A stretch of DNA of 42,768 nucleotides from Parafrankia sp. EUN1f (GCF_000177675.1 NZ_ADGX01000073.1:1-42768), one strand, 5' to 3'. Numbered from the stretch's first letter, positions 23,712-32,693 are shown. Notes: generated from the sequence alone by a model not told the origin. A program made the numbers and translations.

Positions 23712-25751
23712 CTACCGCGCCGGGCTCCCGTCTCCCGCTCCCGCCGGCTCGGGTGCGGCCGACCGCTCGGGAGTGACCGGCCGCCGTGGCGACGGGATGC
23801 CGAGCCCGTGCTCCGCGACGTGCGGTTCGGAACGGTGCTGGTCGGCGGCGGGCTGGTCGGCGGCGGGCTGTTCCGCGGTGAGCTGGTCGGTGGTGTGGTG
23901 GCTGGCGGCGAGCCGGGCGAGGGTGGCGCGCAGCACGTCCGGTTCGGCGTACGGGTCGACGGACCAGGCGTCCGCCGGGTCCAGCGGTGGCACCGGGACC
24001 TGCGAGATCAGCGGGTGACGCGGTCGGGTGTCGAGCTCGCCGGCGCCGAGCAGATCCTCGTGTAGCTTCTCGCCCGCGCCGAGGCCGGTGTACACGATGC
24101 CGACCGGCTTGGGTGCCCGCAGCGCGAGGCGGCGGGCGACGTCCGCGATGCGGACCGGTTCCCCCATGTCGAGGACGAGTGCCTCGCCGGGCGAGCCCAG
24201 CGCCGCGGCCTGCAGGACGAGCTGGACGGCTTCCTGGATGGTCATGAAGTACCGGGTGACCTCCGGGTCGGTGACGGTCAGCGGCCCGCCGGCGGCGAGC
24301 TGGCCCGCGAACACCGTCAGAACCGATCCGTTGCTGCCGAGCACGTTGCCGAAGCGGACGCTGACCAGCACGCCGGTGGCCCGTGCGGCGATGTGCGCGG
24401 TCAGCCGCTCGGTGACCCGTTTCGAGTAGCCGAGCACGCTTCCCGGGTTCGCGGCCTTGTCGGTCGAGATGTTGACGAGCCGCAGCACCCCGCTGGCCGC
24501 CGCGGCCTCGAGAACGTTCAGCGTTCCCCAGAGGTTCGTCTTGACGGATTCTCCGGGAAAGCGCTCCAGCAAGGGCAGATGCTTGAGGGCCGCCGCGTGG
24601 AAGACGACCTCCGGTCGACGCCGCTCGAACAGGCTGGTGATCAGATCGGCGTCCCGGATGTCGGCGAGAACAGTGGAGTCGTCGTCGAGCATCGCCCGGC
24701 CGTGCAGGGAGAGCTGGACCGCGCGCAGCGCGGACTCGTCGCGGTCCAACATGATCAGCTCTGCCGGGTCGAACGCATGGATCTGTCGGCACAGCTCGGA
24801 ACCGATCGATCCGCCCGCGCCGGTCACGAGCACTCGCCGGCCGGCCAGGTACGCCCTGGCGGCCGTCATATCGGTCTGGACCTGGCGGCGCCCGAGCAGG
24901 TCGGCGAGGTCCAGGTCACGGATGTCACCGACACCGACGGTGCCGTCGATCAGGTCGACGACCCGGGGGAGCACCTTCACGGCGAGCCCGGCCGACTCGG
25001 CGAGCGTGCTGATCTCCCGCAGCAGGGCGGCGTCGGCGCTCGGGATCGCCACGAGCAGCGTGCGGGCCGCCGTCGCCGCGGCGACGGCGGGGATGGCCTC
25101 CCTCCCGCCGCGGACCCGGACCCCGGAGAGCCGCAGGTTCCAGGTGCTGGGGTCGTCGTCGAGCAGCGCCACCGGCAGGTAGGGGCTGTCGGGTGTGCGC
25201 AGCATCGCGGCGATCACCAGCTGACCTCCGTCGCCGACGCCGAAGACGATCACCGGCTCGGCGGCCTCCGGTGACGGTCGGCGCAGCCGCTCCTCGATCC
25301 GCCGCCACAGATAGCGGATACCGAACATCAGCACCAGGGTCACCGCGCCACCCAGCGGCGGGACGCTCAGTGGAATCGGGCGTGGTGAACCGAATGCGAG
25401 AACCACGACCAGTACTCCGGCCACGGTGAGTGCAACCGCGATCACAATGCCCAGAATCTCGTCGAATCCGCCGAACCGGTACCGGCCGAGGTAAAGGTGC
25501 AGCGCGGTGCCCAGGAAGTGCAGCAGACACACCGCGAGAAAGAGAATGACCCAGAAGTCGGGGTCCGCGAGTGCGGCCGGATCCAGGTCGAGCCGTCCGA
25601 CCTGTGCCGCGATGAGGCCGAATGCCAGCGAGCAGACGTCCAGGGCGATCTGCAGGCCGACACGTTGACGGAGATTGAGCCGCGACACGCGCTGTGCCAG
25701 GCCTGTCGTCCACAGACCGTGACGCGGCCCGTCTACTGTACGTCTCCACAT
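23712..25751 (-). CDS. Membrane NDP-sugar 4,6-dehydratase (CapD/WbpM/PglF family)
   Basis: 679 residues. Four membrane segments (about 33-50, 66-86, 98-120, 133-148), a CoA-binding-like nucleotide domain (VIVFGVGDGGQLVIAAML), then the catalytic SDR VLVTGAGGSIGSEL (307-320) with NISTDKAANPGSVLGYSKR. These enzymes convert UDP-GlcNAc to the 4-keto-6-deoxy sugar on the inner face of the membrane. In WbpM/PglF the Tyr of YxxxK is Met; here that position appears to be Leu (LGYSK), a variant I believe is common in actinobacteria. The last ~60 residues are an Asp/Gln/Ala tail (EQPAADQPAADQ). Its stop lies 5 bp from the convergent epimerase stop. The ATG at 25751 has no clear ribosome site. Confidence 0.9.
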   Translation of the reverse strand: MWRRTVDGPRHGLWTTGLAQRVSRLNLRQRVGLQIALDVCSLAFGLIAAQVGRLDLDPAALADPDFWVILFLAVCLLHFLGTALHLYLGRYRFGGFDEILGIVIAVALTVAGVLVVVLAFGSPRPIPLSVPPLGGAVTLVLMFGIRYLWRRIEERLRRPSPEAAEPVIVFGVGDGGQLVIAAMLRTPDSPYLPVALLDDDPSTWNLRLSGVRVRGGREAIPAVAAATAARTLLVAIPSADAALLREISTLAESAGLAVKVLPRVVDLIDGTVGVGDIRDLDLADLLGRRQVQTDMTAARAYLAGRRVLVTGAGGSIGSELCRQIHAFDPAELIMLDRDESALRAVQLSLHGRAMLDDDSTVLADIRDADLITSLFERRRPEVVFHAAALKHLPLLERFPGESVKTNLWGTLNVLEAAAASGVLRLVNISTDKAANPGSVLGYSKRVTERLTAHIAARATGVLVSVRFGNVLGSNGSVLTVFAGQLAAGGPLTVTDPEVTRYFMTIQEAVQLVLQAAALGSPGEALVLDMGEPVRIADVARRLALRAPKPVGIVYTGLGAGEKLHEDLLGAGELDTRPRHPLISQVPVPPLDPADAWSVDPYAEPDVLRATLARLAASHHTTDQLTAEQPAADQPAADQHRSEPHVAEHGLGIPSPRRPVTPERSAAPEPAGAGDGSPAR

Positions 25752-25791
25752 GAGTCCACAGAGTAACTGTCGCTGTGGGTAAATGACCGGC

Positions 25792-25803
25792 TACCAATTG
25801 GTA
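25792..25803. promoter_or_regulatory. TACCAATTGGTA palindrome in the divergent capD/wzz promoter
   Basis: A perfect 12-bp palindrome in the 115-bp gap between the divergent 4,6-dehydratase and Wzz/BY-kinase genes, in otherwise GC-rich DNA. Good candidate for a shared operator; the regulator is unknown. Confidence 0.5.
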
Positions 25804-25866
25804 AGTTGCGTTTGCTGAGTGTCACGGTGAGTGTTCGGATGAGCTTCCCGGGAAGGCGGTCGACGA

Positions 25867-27714
25867 GTGGAACTGCGCGAATATGTGCACGTCCTGCGTC
25901 GAAGTTGGTTGCTTGTGCTGGCGTGTGTGCTGCTGGGCGGTCTGCTCGCGGCAGCGGCCAGCTGGCGTCAGACGAAGATGTACGCGGCCTCGGTGACGAT
26001 GGTGGTCTCGTCGTCCGACGAGGCCGTGAACGCAGCCAGCGCGTACCAGGGCGGGCTACTCTCGCAGCAACGGGTGAAGTCGTACGCCAACCTCGTCGCC
26101 AGTGAGCGGGTCGCGAGTGATGTGATCGCCCGGCTCCACCTGGCGGAAAGCCCCGCCGACCTGCGTGCGCGGATCGAGGCACAGGCCGTTCCGGACACCG
26201 TCCTGCTGCGGGCGGTCGTGCGCGACGCCGACCCCCAGCGGGCGAAGTCGATCGCGGACAGTGTCGGCGAGGCCTTCTCCGCCGCGGTCGAGCGGATCGA
26301 ACGGCCGGCCGAGGACGAGCCGCCGTCGGTGCATGTGCGGGTGTGGGAACGAGCCAAGGCGCCGACCGCACCGATCTCTCCGCAGCCCGTCCGCAACGTG
26401 GTCATCGGCCTCTTCCTGGGCATGATCGTCGGGATTGCCGCCGGCATCGGCCGGCACCGTCTCGACACCAGCATCGGCGGGGACTCCGACGCGAGCGTGA
26501 TCACGGGCGCCGCGACCCTCGGCATGATCGGCTACGACTCGGATGCCGGCCGCCACCCGTTGATCGTTCACCTCAGTCCTCACTCGCGGCGCGCGGAGGC
26601 TTTCCGCCAGCTCCGCACCAACCTGCAGTTCGTCAACATCGACACCGGCCCGCGGTCGATCCTGGTGACCAGCTCGGTCGCGCAGGAGGGCAAGAGCACG
26701 ACCGTCTGCAACCTCGCGATCGCCCTCGCCCAGGGCGGGGCGCGCGTGTGCCTGGTCGAAGGAGACCTGAGGCGACCGTCCTTCGGTGAGTACCTGGGAA
26801 TCGAGTCCGCGGCGGGGCTGACGTCGGTGCTGATCGGCGCCGCGGAGCTGGACGACGTGCTCCAGCCCTGGGGCGAGGGCCGGGTCGGTGACGGACGGGT
26901 CGAGATTCTGCCCAGCGGCCCCGTCCCGCCGAACCCGAGTGAGCTGCTCGGCTCGCGCAACATGGCAGAGCTGCTCGAGGTTCTCGACAGCCGCTTCGAC
27001 ATCGTCCTGATCGACACGCCGCCCCTGCTGCCGGTGACGGACGCCGCCGTGCTGGCCACCCGTGTGGACGGTGCGCTGCTCGTCGCCCGTACGGGCCGGA
27101 CGCGCCGCGAGCAGCTCCGCCGGGCGGTCGGGGCGCTGCGGGCAGTGGACGCGAACCTGCTCGGCACCGTGCTCACGATGATGCCGACGAAGGGCGCGAA
27201 CTCTCACTACTACGGCAGCTACGAAACCTATGCCCCGCATCCTCGGCACCTGCGTTCCCGCGGGGAGGCAGGCTTCCCGAACGAGTCGTCGCCCGCCATC
27301 CCGGCCCAGGGCCGGGCCCAGGCCACCTCCGCGGCGGGCGCGTCGTCGTCCGACGGCAGGCCGTCCGACGGCAGGCCGTCCGGCACCCGGGTGGCTGACG
27401 GCCGGGTGGCTGACGGCCGGGTGGCCGACGGCCGCGCCGCCAAGCCGACGGCGGCCGCGCGCAAGGCGGCGACCAGGGCCGCGGTCGAGGCTGACAGCCG
27501 GCTCGGCGGCCGTCGAGGCTCCCGATCAATGCCGCGTTCGGCCCCGGAGCCGTCCACACAGTCAGCGACGTCGTCGTCGGCGGAGGGGACGGATCAGGTG
27601 AGCGCCGAGGATTCCTCGGCGGTCGAGATCGCCGCGCAACGGCAACCGGATGAACCCACGGCACCGCTGGCCTACGGCACGGCTGACAATCCGGACCACC
27701 CGGCGGGCCGGTGA
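25867..27714 (+). CDS. Wzz-type chain-length regulator fused to BY-kinase
   Basis: 615 residues. Wzz domain: cytoplasmic start MELREYVHVLRRSW, TM1 at 14-31, extracellular part, TM2 at 177-195. BY-kinase: Walker A variant SSVAQEGKSTT (269-279), Walker A' VCLVEGDLRRP (294-304), Walker B IVLIDTPP (379-386) and a Tyr cluster SHYYGSYETY (447-455) for autophosphorylation. Such proteins control polymer length and export of capsule/exopolysaccharide (CpsCD/Wzc class). After residue 460 comes an unusual ~155-residue disordered tail with DGRPS and VADGR repeats. GTG start at 25867 begins the conserved sequence. Its stop overlaps the DUF4012 start by 4 bp (GTGA). The facing phosphatase may be its antagonist. 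Confidence 0.92.
   Translation: MELREYVHVLRRSWLLVLACVLLGGLLAAAASWRQTKMYAASVTMVVSSSDEAVNAASAYQGGLLSQQRVKSYANLVASERVASDVIARLHLAESPADLRARIEAQAVPDTVLLRAVVRDADPQRAKSIADSVGEAFSAAVERIERPAEDEPPSVHVRVWERAKAPTAPISPQPVRNVVIGLFLGMIVGIAAGIGRHRLDTSIGGDSDASVITGAATLGMIGYDSDAGRHPLIVHLSPHSRRAEAFRQLRTNLQFVNIDTGPRSILVTSSVAQEGKSTTVCNLAIALAQGGARVCLVEGDLRRPSFGEYLGIESAAGLTSVLIGAAELDDVLQPWGEGRVGDGRVEILPSGPVPPNPSELLGSRNMAELLEVLDSRFDIVLIDTPPLLPVTDAAVLATRVDGALLVARTGRTRREQLRRAVGALRAVDANLLGTVLTMMPTKGANSHYYGSYETYAPHPRHLRSRGEAGFPNESSPAIPAQGRAQATSAAGASSSDGRPSDGRPSGTRVADGRVADGRVADGRAAKPTAAARKAATRAAVEADSRLGGRRGSRSMPRSAPEPSTQSATSSSAEGTDQVSAEDSSAVEIAAQRQPDEPTAPLAYGTADNPDHPAGR
27348..27435. repeat. 15-bp tandem repeats in the BY-kinase tail
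   Basis: Two GTCCGACGGCAGGCC units (27348, 27363) and three GTGGCTGACGGCCGG-type units (27391, 27406, 27421) in frame, encoding SDGRP and VADGR repeats. In-frame 15-bp repeats can change copy number without frameshift. Confidence 0.85.
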
Positions 27715-29678
27715 CGGAGCGGCCGACGGGGGGAGCAGAACAGCCGTCCGCACCGTCGGCACCGCCGACGGTGCGGACGGCGCTACCGGTGTGGGAGACG
27801 GCACGGCCAGCGGGCGAACCGGTGGGAGGGGACGGCCCCGGACGCCCGAGAGGCGGCCGGGGCCGACTGCAGCACCCGCGGCGACGGTTCATCGTGGCCG
27901 CTGCCCTGCTTGCCGTCGTGGTGTCGGCCGGTGTCTGGGTCGGTGTGCGCGGGCTGCTCGCCCGGTCGCAGCTGGAGGCCGCCCGGGCCCAGATCACCGG
28001 GCTGCAGGCCGCGCTTTCGGGCGGCGCTGTCCCCGGGGCGGCGGACCTGCGCCGAACAATGGACGAGATCGTCGCGCGGACGAGCTCGGCCCGGTCGCTG
28101 ACGTCCGACCCGCTGTGGTCGCTGGCCGGGCATCTCCCGTTCGCGGGTTGCCCGCTGCGTTCCAGCGCGGCGCTCGCCGCCGCGCTGGACGGGGTGGCGA
28201 CGAACGCGCTGGGGCCGGTCGTCGAGCTGGGGGACCGGTTGGACCCCAGCACCCTGCGGTCGGGTACCGCGATCAACGTGACCGCGCTGGCCTCGGCCCG
28301 GGTTCCCGCCGAGCGGGCGCGCGTGGCGGTCACCTCGTTCGAGACCGCGGTGCGGCGGGTGTCGCCCTGCGACAGCCTCGGTGGTCAGCTGGGCATCAAC
28401 GCGGCCCGGAGCGAAGCGGTCGCGACCGGTGAGAAGCTGCACGGCGTCCTGGACACCCTGGTGCTCGCCACCCGGCTGGGCCCGGACCTGCTCGGCGCAA
28501 GCGGGCAGCGCCGCTACCTGCTGATTGTGCAGAACCCGGCGGAGTCACGTGCGAACGGCGGCATCATCGGCGGGTTCGGCGTACTGACGGCAACCCGTGG
28601 CCGGCTGGAGCTCGACGACATCTCGGGTAACGGGAACCTGCCGGGCGGTCCGACACAGCGGCTACCGGCCATGGACCTGCCCGCGGAGTTCGCGACCCGC
28701 TACGGCCAGTTCTGGCCGGCCCGGGTGTGGGCGAACGCGAACCTGACGCCGGACTATCCGACGGCGGGGCAGCTCTACTCCGCGCTCTACCGCGCCGGCA
28801 CCGGTGAGACGGTGGACGGGACGATCAGCCTCGACCCGACGACCCTGGCCTACCTGCTGGCTGTGACCGGCCCGGCGGTCCTGCCGGACGGCCGAACGGT
28901 GCGGGCGGATCAGCTGGTCGAACTGGTCGAGTCCCGGGTCTATGCGCAGATCGACGATCTCGACCGGCGCGACGAGTTCTTCGCCTCGGTCGGGGAAGCC
29001 GTCTATCAGGCCGTGATTACCGGTGGGGGTTCGGCGGGCGACACCGCGAAACTCCTCCGGGCGTTGGCGCGCGCTGCGGACGAAGGGCGCCTGCTGGTGT
29101 CAAGTAACCACGCCGAGGAAGAGGCGACGCTTTCGGCGACCGCACTCGGCGGGGCGCTGCTGGATGTTCCCGGCCCTTTCCTGGGAGTGGTGACCCAGAA
29201 CGCGTCGGCGAGCAAGCTCGACTTCTGGCTACGGCGTAGTACCGAATACCGCATCGACCGCCGGCCGGACGGAGCCGGACTTGCGACGATCACTGTTTCG
29301 CTGACGAACGCCGCCCCGGAGGGTCTCAGCGATTACGTCCGCAACCGCGGAGACGTCGACATCCCCGGCTGGCGTAATGAAGGGGCGCAGAACAACATCT
29401 GGATCTCCCTCTATACCGGGCGCGGGAGCGCGCTCGTCGATGCCAGCCTGGATGGGAAGCCGATCTCGCTGGCGGTGGGGGAGGAGAAGGGACGCCCAGT
29501 TCTGTCGAGCTATCTGACGGTTGACCGCGAGCAGACCCGGACGCTGCGGGTCCGGGTGCTGGAACCTTCCGCCGGACCTGTTCTGACTCTCCGTAGTCAG
29601 CCTCTGACGGTTCCTGAACTCCTCGTGGTAGAGGGACTCCCGGTCGAGCGGGCATGGTCACGCACAGTTACTGGATGA
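27711..29678 (+). CDS. DUF4012 domain membrane protein
   Basis: 655 residues. Pro/Gly-rich cytoplasmic start, one membrane segment (about 59-80, FIVAAALLAVVVSAGVWVGV) and a large outside domain. The segment YLLIVQNPAESRANGGIIGG with GFGVLTATRGRLEL is the core of DUF4012, and a second region TPDYPTAGQLYSALYRAGTG follows. Its function is not established; it is usually coded beside polysaccharide export and BY-kinase genes in actinobacteria, and its extracellular placement suggests a role in polymer attachment or secretion. GTG start overlaps the BY-kinase stop (GTGA). The last ~170 residues hold a beta-rich domain (ATITVSLTNAAPEG). Confidence 0.85.
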   Translation: MTERPTGGAEQPSAPSAPPTVRTALPVWETARPAGEPVGGDGPGRPRGGRGRLQHPRRRFIVAAALLAVVVSAGVWVGVRGLLARSQLEAARAQITGLQAALSGGAVPGAADLRRTMDEIVARTSSARSLTSDPLWSLAGHLPFAGCPLRSSAALAAALDGVATNALGPVVELGDRLDPSTLRSGTAINVTALASARVPAERARVAVTSFETAVRRVSPCDSLGGQLGINAARSEAVATGEKLHGVLDTLVLATRLGPDLLGASGQRRYLLIVQNPAESRANGGIIGGFGVLTATRGRLELDDISGNGNLPGGPTQRLPAMDLPAEFATRYGQFWPARVWANANLTPDYPTAGQLYSALYRAGTGETVDGTISLDPTTLAYLLAVTGPAVLPDGRTVRADQLVELVESRVYAQIDDLDRRDEFFASVGEAVYQAVITGGGSAGDTAKLLRALARAADEGRLLVSSNHAEEEATLSATALGGALLDVPGPFLGVVTQNASASKLDFWLRRSTEYRIDRRPDGAGLATITVSLTNAAPEGLSDYVRNRGDVDIPGWRNEGAQNNIWISLYTGRGSALVDASLDGKPISLAVGEEKGRPVLSSYLTVDREQTRTLRVRVLEPSAGPVLTLRSQPLTVPELLVVEGLPVERAWSRTVTG

Positions 29679-29699
29679 TGGCTCCAGGTCGTAGACACT

Positions 29700-29712
29700 G
29701 AGAGTGACTCTC
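29700..29712. promoter_or_regulatory. GAGAGT-G-ACTCTC palindrome
   Basis: A perfect 13-nt dyad with a single central base, 22 bp after the DUF4012 stop and 65 bp before the surface-protein start. Could be an operator for the surface protein's own promoter; too tight for a terminator. Confidence 0.4.
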
Positions 29713-29776
29713 TGTACTCTCCCCGTAGTCAATCATCCGACTGCTTGCACTGATCACCCGCAGGGAGAGTATCTGA

Positions 29777-31072
29777 ATGAAGTTCCGAACTCTCGGCGTC
29801 GCGCTGGTAGCGGGCGGCGGGCTGGCGCTCGCCGCGCTGCCGGCTTCTCCGGCGACGGCATTCGATGACAAGGACAAGCCCTACCCACCTGTCTCCTGTT
29901 CTGGGGACAGCGGGGAAGGTCATGTCACCAAATCCCTTCTCCTGTTGGGTGAGAACACGACCTTCAGTGGATGTGGATTCCGGCCGAACACATCTGTCAA
30001 CATTCAGATCGACGGGGTCACCACGATCACGGCCCCCGTGAACGGATCCGGGCGCTTCAGCCAGGTGGTCACGCCCACCACCGCGGGCACCCACATCCTC
30101 TCCGGTGTGGGGCTGGCTGGCGGGCCTCCGACGGTCGGCCCGGGTGCCGACGACGAGTCCTTCGACGCGGCCGGCGGCGACACGTTCGCTGACCCGGGCG
30201 ACGACGGGTTCGACGAGGGGTTCGACGACGCGGCCACGGCGCCGGAGGACGATCTGCCCTTCGACAGTGCCCCGTTCGGCGGCCCGGCCGTGGGCGGCCC
30301 GGCGGTGGACGTTCCACCGGCCACCGACGACGTCCAGCCACCGGCCGCCGTGGACAGCGCGACCGAGTCGCCGGACGGGCTCGCGGCCGTCGTTCATCCG
30401 GGGTGGAAGACCCGGGTCGTCACCGCCAAGATCACCGTCATCGGTTTCGGTCAGGGTGGTATCGACCCGATCGTGGCGGCTGACCTGATCAGCGACTGGG
30501 TCCGCTGGGGCCTGGACCGGAACGACAAGGACCGGTTCCGGGACGGGAACGGTTCCTGCTTCGGTGACGGGTTCGACAAGGACCGCAACAGGGACTTCGA
30601 CAAGGACCGCGACAAGGACCGCGGCAAGGACTTCGACGACAAGAACATCCGCAACGACAAGGACTTCAACGACAGGGACCGCGTGCACCGTAACGGCCTT
30701 GCCGCCCCGGTGGTCACTCCGCTGGCCGACGGTGACAAGGACGACCGGTTCAACGACAAGCACGACCGGTTCAACGACAAGGACGACCGGTTCAACGACA
30801 AGGACGACCGGTTCAACGACAAGGACGACCGGTTCAACGACAAGGACCGGCGCCGGGACGGTGACTGCATCATCGCTGGTGGAGTCGTCGGCGTGGGCGT
30901 CGGTGGCGCTGGTGTCGGCGGGGCCGGCGTGGGCACGGGTGCGGGTGCGCTGCCCTTCACCGGTGTCGAGACCGGCGCGATGATGTCGATCGCGATCGCG
31001 CTGCTCGGCGGCGGTGTCCTGCTCCGGGTTGCCGCCCGGCGTCGTCGGCTGGCCGGCCGGGTGCAGGGCTGA
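29777..31072 (+). CDS. Secreted repeat protein with LPFTG sorting signal
   Basis: 431 residues. Signal peptide 1-28 (cut after SPATA). A ~75-residue Cys-pair, IPT/Ig-like region (VSCSGDSGEGH to GVGLAGG) is followed by an acidic Asp/Pro/Ala region, an Asp/Lys/Arg-rich stretch, five 7-residue repeats DDRFNDK (322-356; the second starts HD), a Gly/Val linker, then LPFTG (392-396), a membrane segment and an RRRR tail. The last three together are a sortase signal, so the protein should be linked to the cell wall. GGGAGAG precedes the ATG. It ends the polysaccharide gene run and is not a known family to me. Dense Asp and Lys/Arg could bind calcium or the polysaccharide. No sortase gene is in the window. 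Confidence 0.8.
   Translation: MKFRTLGVALVAGGGLALAALPASPATAFDDKDKPYPPVSCSGDSGEGHVTKSLLLLGENTTFSGCGFRPNTSVNIQIDGVTTITAPVNGSGRFSQVVTPTTAGTHILSGVGLAGGPPTVGPGADDESFDAAGGDTFADPGDDGFDEGFDDAATAPEDDLPFDSAPFGGPAVGGPAVDVPPATDDVQPPAAVDSATESPDGLAAVVHPGWKTRVVTAKITVIGFGQGGIDPIVAADLISDWVRWGLDRNDKDRFRDGNGSCFGDGFDKDRNRDFDKDRDKDRGKDFDDKNIRNDKDFNDRDRVHRNGLAAPVVTPLADGDKDDRFNDKHDRFNDKDDRFNDKDDRFNDKDDRFNDKDRRRDGDCIIAGGVVGVGVGGAGVGGAGVGTGAGALPFTGVETGAMMSIAIALLGGGVLLRVAARRRRLAGRVQG
30740..30844 (+). repeat. 21-bp tandem repeat array (5 units)
   Basis: Five head-to-tail 21-bp units beginning GACGACCGGTTCAACGAC, at 30740, 30761, 30782, 30803 and 30824. They are nearly identical at the DNA level; the second differs by one base (G to C), making HDRFNDK. 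No spacers, so not a CRISPR array. They encode the DDRFNDK repeats of the surface protein. Confidence 0.95.
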
Positions 31073-31248
31073 CCTGGACGGACAACCAGCTGGGGGACTG
31101 AGACCACATCCCCAGGGTGGAATGATCCAACCCGGCGACTGAGGACGATCGTCCGCAGCCGTGGCGCAGACACGCAGCCACGGGCCGTGGTCAGGAGAAC
31201 CGGAACCGTTGGTTGATCACGGTGCATCCGGTGCCACCCATGAAAGGC

Positions 31249-31281
31249 ACGGGCCGCCCGCGTAGAGCGCGGGCGGCCCGT
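31249..31281. terminator. Bidirectional terminator hairpin
   Basis: Perfect 14-bp arms ACGGGCCGCCCGCG and CGCGGGCGGCCCGT over a 5-nt loop TAGAG, between the convergent surface-protein and DadA-like genes. One of the strongest hairpins in the window. Confidence 0.88.
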
Positions 31282-31312
31282 CGCCATGCCGGCCGTCGCC
31301 GGTCAGTGACCA

Positions 31313-32629
31313 TCAGCGGGAACCGCGGCGCAGCGGATCGAACGGAGCCAGCTCGGCGGGTAGACGCCCGTCGACGAGCGCCTCCGCCACCAGCCGGCCG
31401 GTGATCGGTCCCAGGGTGAGGCCCCACATGCCGTGCCCCCCGGCCACATGTACCCGCGGCGAGAGCGTCGGCCCGATGAGCGGGAGCCCGTCCGGTGTGC
31501 ATGGCCGCGGCCCCACCCACTCCAGGGCGCGGGTATCGAGATCGACACCGCGTAGCAACCTGCGCGCGGCCGTGACGATCGCGTCGATCCGGCGTGGGTC
31601 GGGCGGTGCGTCCGGTCGGCGGAACTCCATCATTCCGGCGACTCGCAGCTCGGCGCCGATCGGTGTGCACGCCACCCGGGAGCCGGGGAAGTAGAGCGGC
31701 CCGGTGGGCGGCTCCTTCACCGCCACACTGAAGCTGTAGCCGCGCCCGGCCTGCACGACTGTCCGCACGCCGAACCGGGTCGCCAGTGGCGACAGCCAGG
31801 CGCCGCCCGCCAGCACCACGGCGTCGAACCGCACCGGAGGGCTGGCGTGGTCGGCCATGGTGAGCACCACCCGGGAGCCCAGGTCGATGACCTTGTCGAC
31901 GGCGATGCCTTCCCGGATGACCGCACCGCGCTCGCGCACGGCGTCGGCGAGCGCGGCCACGAACCGGCCGGGATCGCAGTAACGCTGGCCGTGGATCTGG
32001 ACCACGTCGGTGATCTGGTCGGACAGCAGCGGTGCCAGGTCCCGGGCCGTCAGCGGGTCGAGCTCCTCGGCGTCGACGGGCTGGCCGCAGTGGCGCACCT
32101 CGTCGAGCTCGGTGAGGAACGCCTCGGCGCCGACCCGGTCCTGAAAACAGGCCAGGAACGGGGCTGCTGCCCTGGTCGGTGCCGCGACCCCGCCGGCGGC
32201 GAGCTCGTCGAAGGCTTCCAGGCTGCGCCGGGTGAGCGGCGAGAGGGCGCGCATCGCCCGGCGCCAGCGGGCCTGGGTGCTGTGCCGGACGAACCCGGTG
32301 AGGAAGCGGGCGAGGACGGGGTCGGCGGCGGGCGGCAGGAACACGGGGGAGTCCGGGCGCAGGAACGTCCGCAGTCCGTATCTCAGCACCGCCGGTTCGG
32401 GCAGCGGGGTGGCCAGGCCCGGAGTGAGCCATCCGGCACTGCCCCAGGACGCACCGGCGCCGCCCTGCACCGGACCGGGTGTCACCCGGTCACGTTCGAG
32501 GACCGTGACGCCCACACCGCGTTCCTGCAGGTACCAGGCCGTGCAGAGGCCGACTATGCCGGCACCGACGACCGCCACCTGATCCGGGCGCGGATCAACA
32601 GACAAACCAGACGCGGGACGAGGGTCCAC
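31313..32629 (-). CDS. FAD-dependent amino-acid oxidoreductase (DadA/DAO family)
   Basis: 438 residues. VAVVGAGIVGLCTAWYLQERG (19-39) binds FAD, and DAVVLAGGAWL, LEWVGPRPCTPDGLPLIGP and HVAGGHGMWGLTLGPITGRLVAE are typical of DadA-like D-amino-acid dehydrogenases and relatives. It should oxidise a D-amino or N-methyl amino acid with FAD. The GTG at 32629 gives ~18 extra residues before the fold; ribosome site weak (TCTGGGGC). Gene stands alone downstream of sdhB, 150 bp away; not clearly part of the sdh operon. Confidence 0.85.
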   Translation of the reverse strand: MDPRPASGLSVDPRPDQVAVVGAGIVGLCTAWYLQERGVGVTVLERDRVTPGPVQGGAGASWGSAGWLTPGLATPLPEPAVLRYGLRTFLRPDSPVFLPPAADPVLARFLTGFVRHSTQARWRRAMRALSPLTRRSLEAFDELAAGGVAAPTRAAAPFLACFQDRVGAEAFLTELDEVRHCGQPVDAEELDPLTARDLAPLLSDQITDVVQIHGQRYCDPGRFVAALADAVRERGAVIREGIAVDKVIDLGSRVVLTMADHASPPVRFDAVVLAGGAWLSPLATRFGVRTVVQAGRGYSFSVAVKEPPTGPLYFPGSRVACTPIGAELRVAGMMEFRRPDAPPDPRRIDAIVTAARRLLRGVDLDTRALEWVGPRPCTPDGLPLIGPTLSPRVHVAGGHGMWGLTLGPITGRLVAEALVDGRLPAELAPFDPLRRGSR

Positions 32630-32693
32630 GCCCCAGATGTTCCCCCGCGCGGGCGGTTCAGCCGTCCGGGCCGGGTGAGCTGGCCCAAAAGGG

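Noticed and set aside
30740-30844. CRISPR-like array
   Set aside because: The 21-bp units are directly adjacent with no spacers and encode protein repeats in frame.
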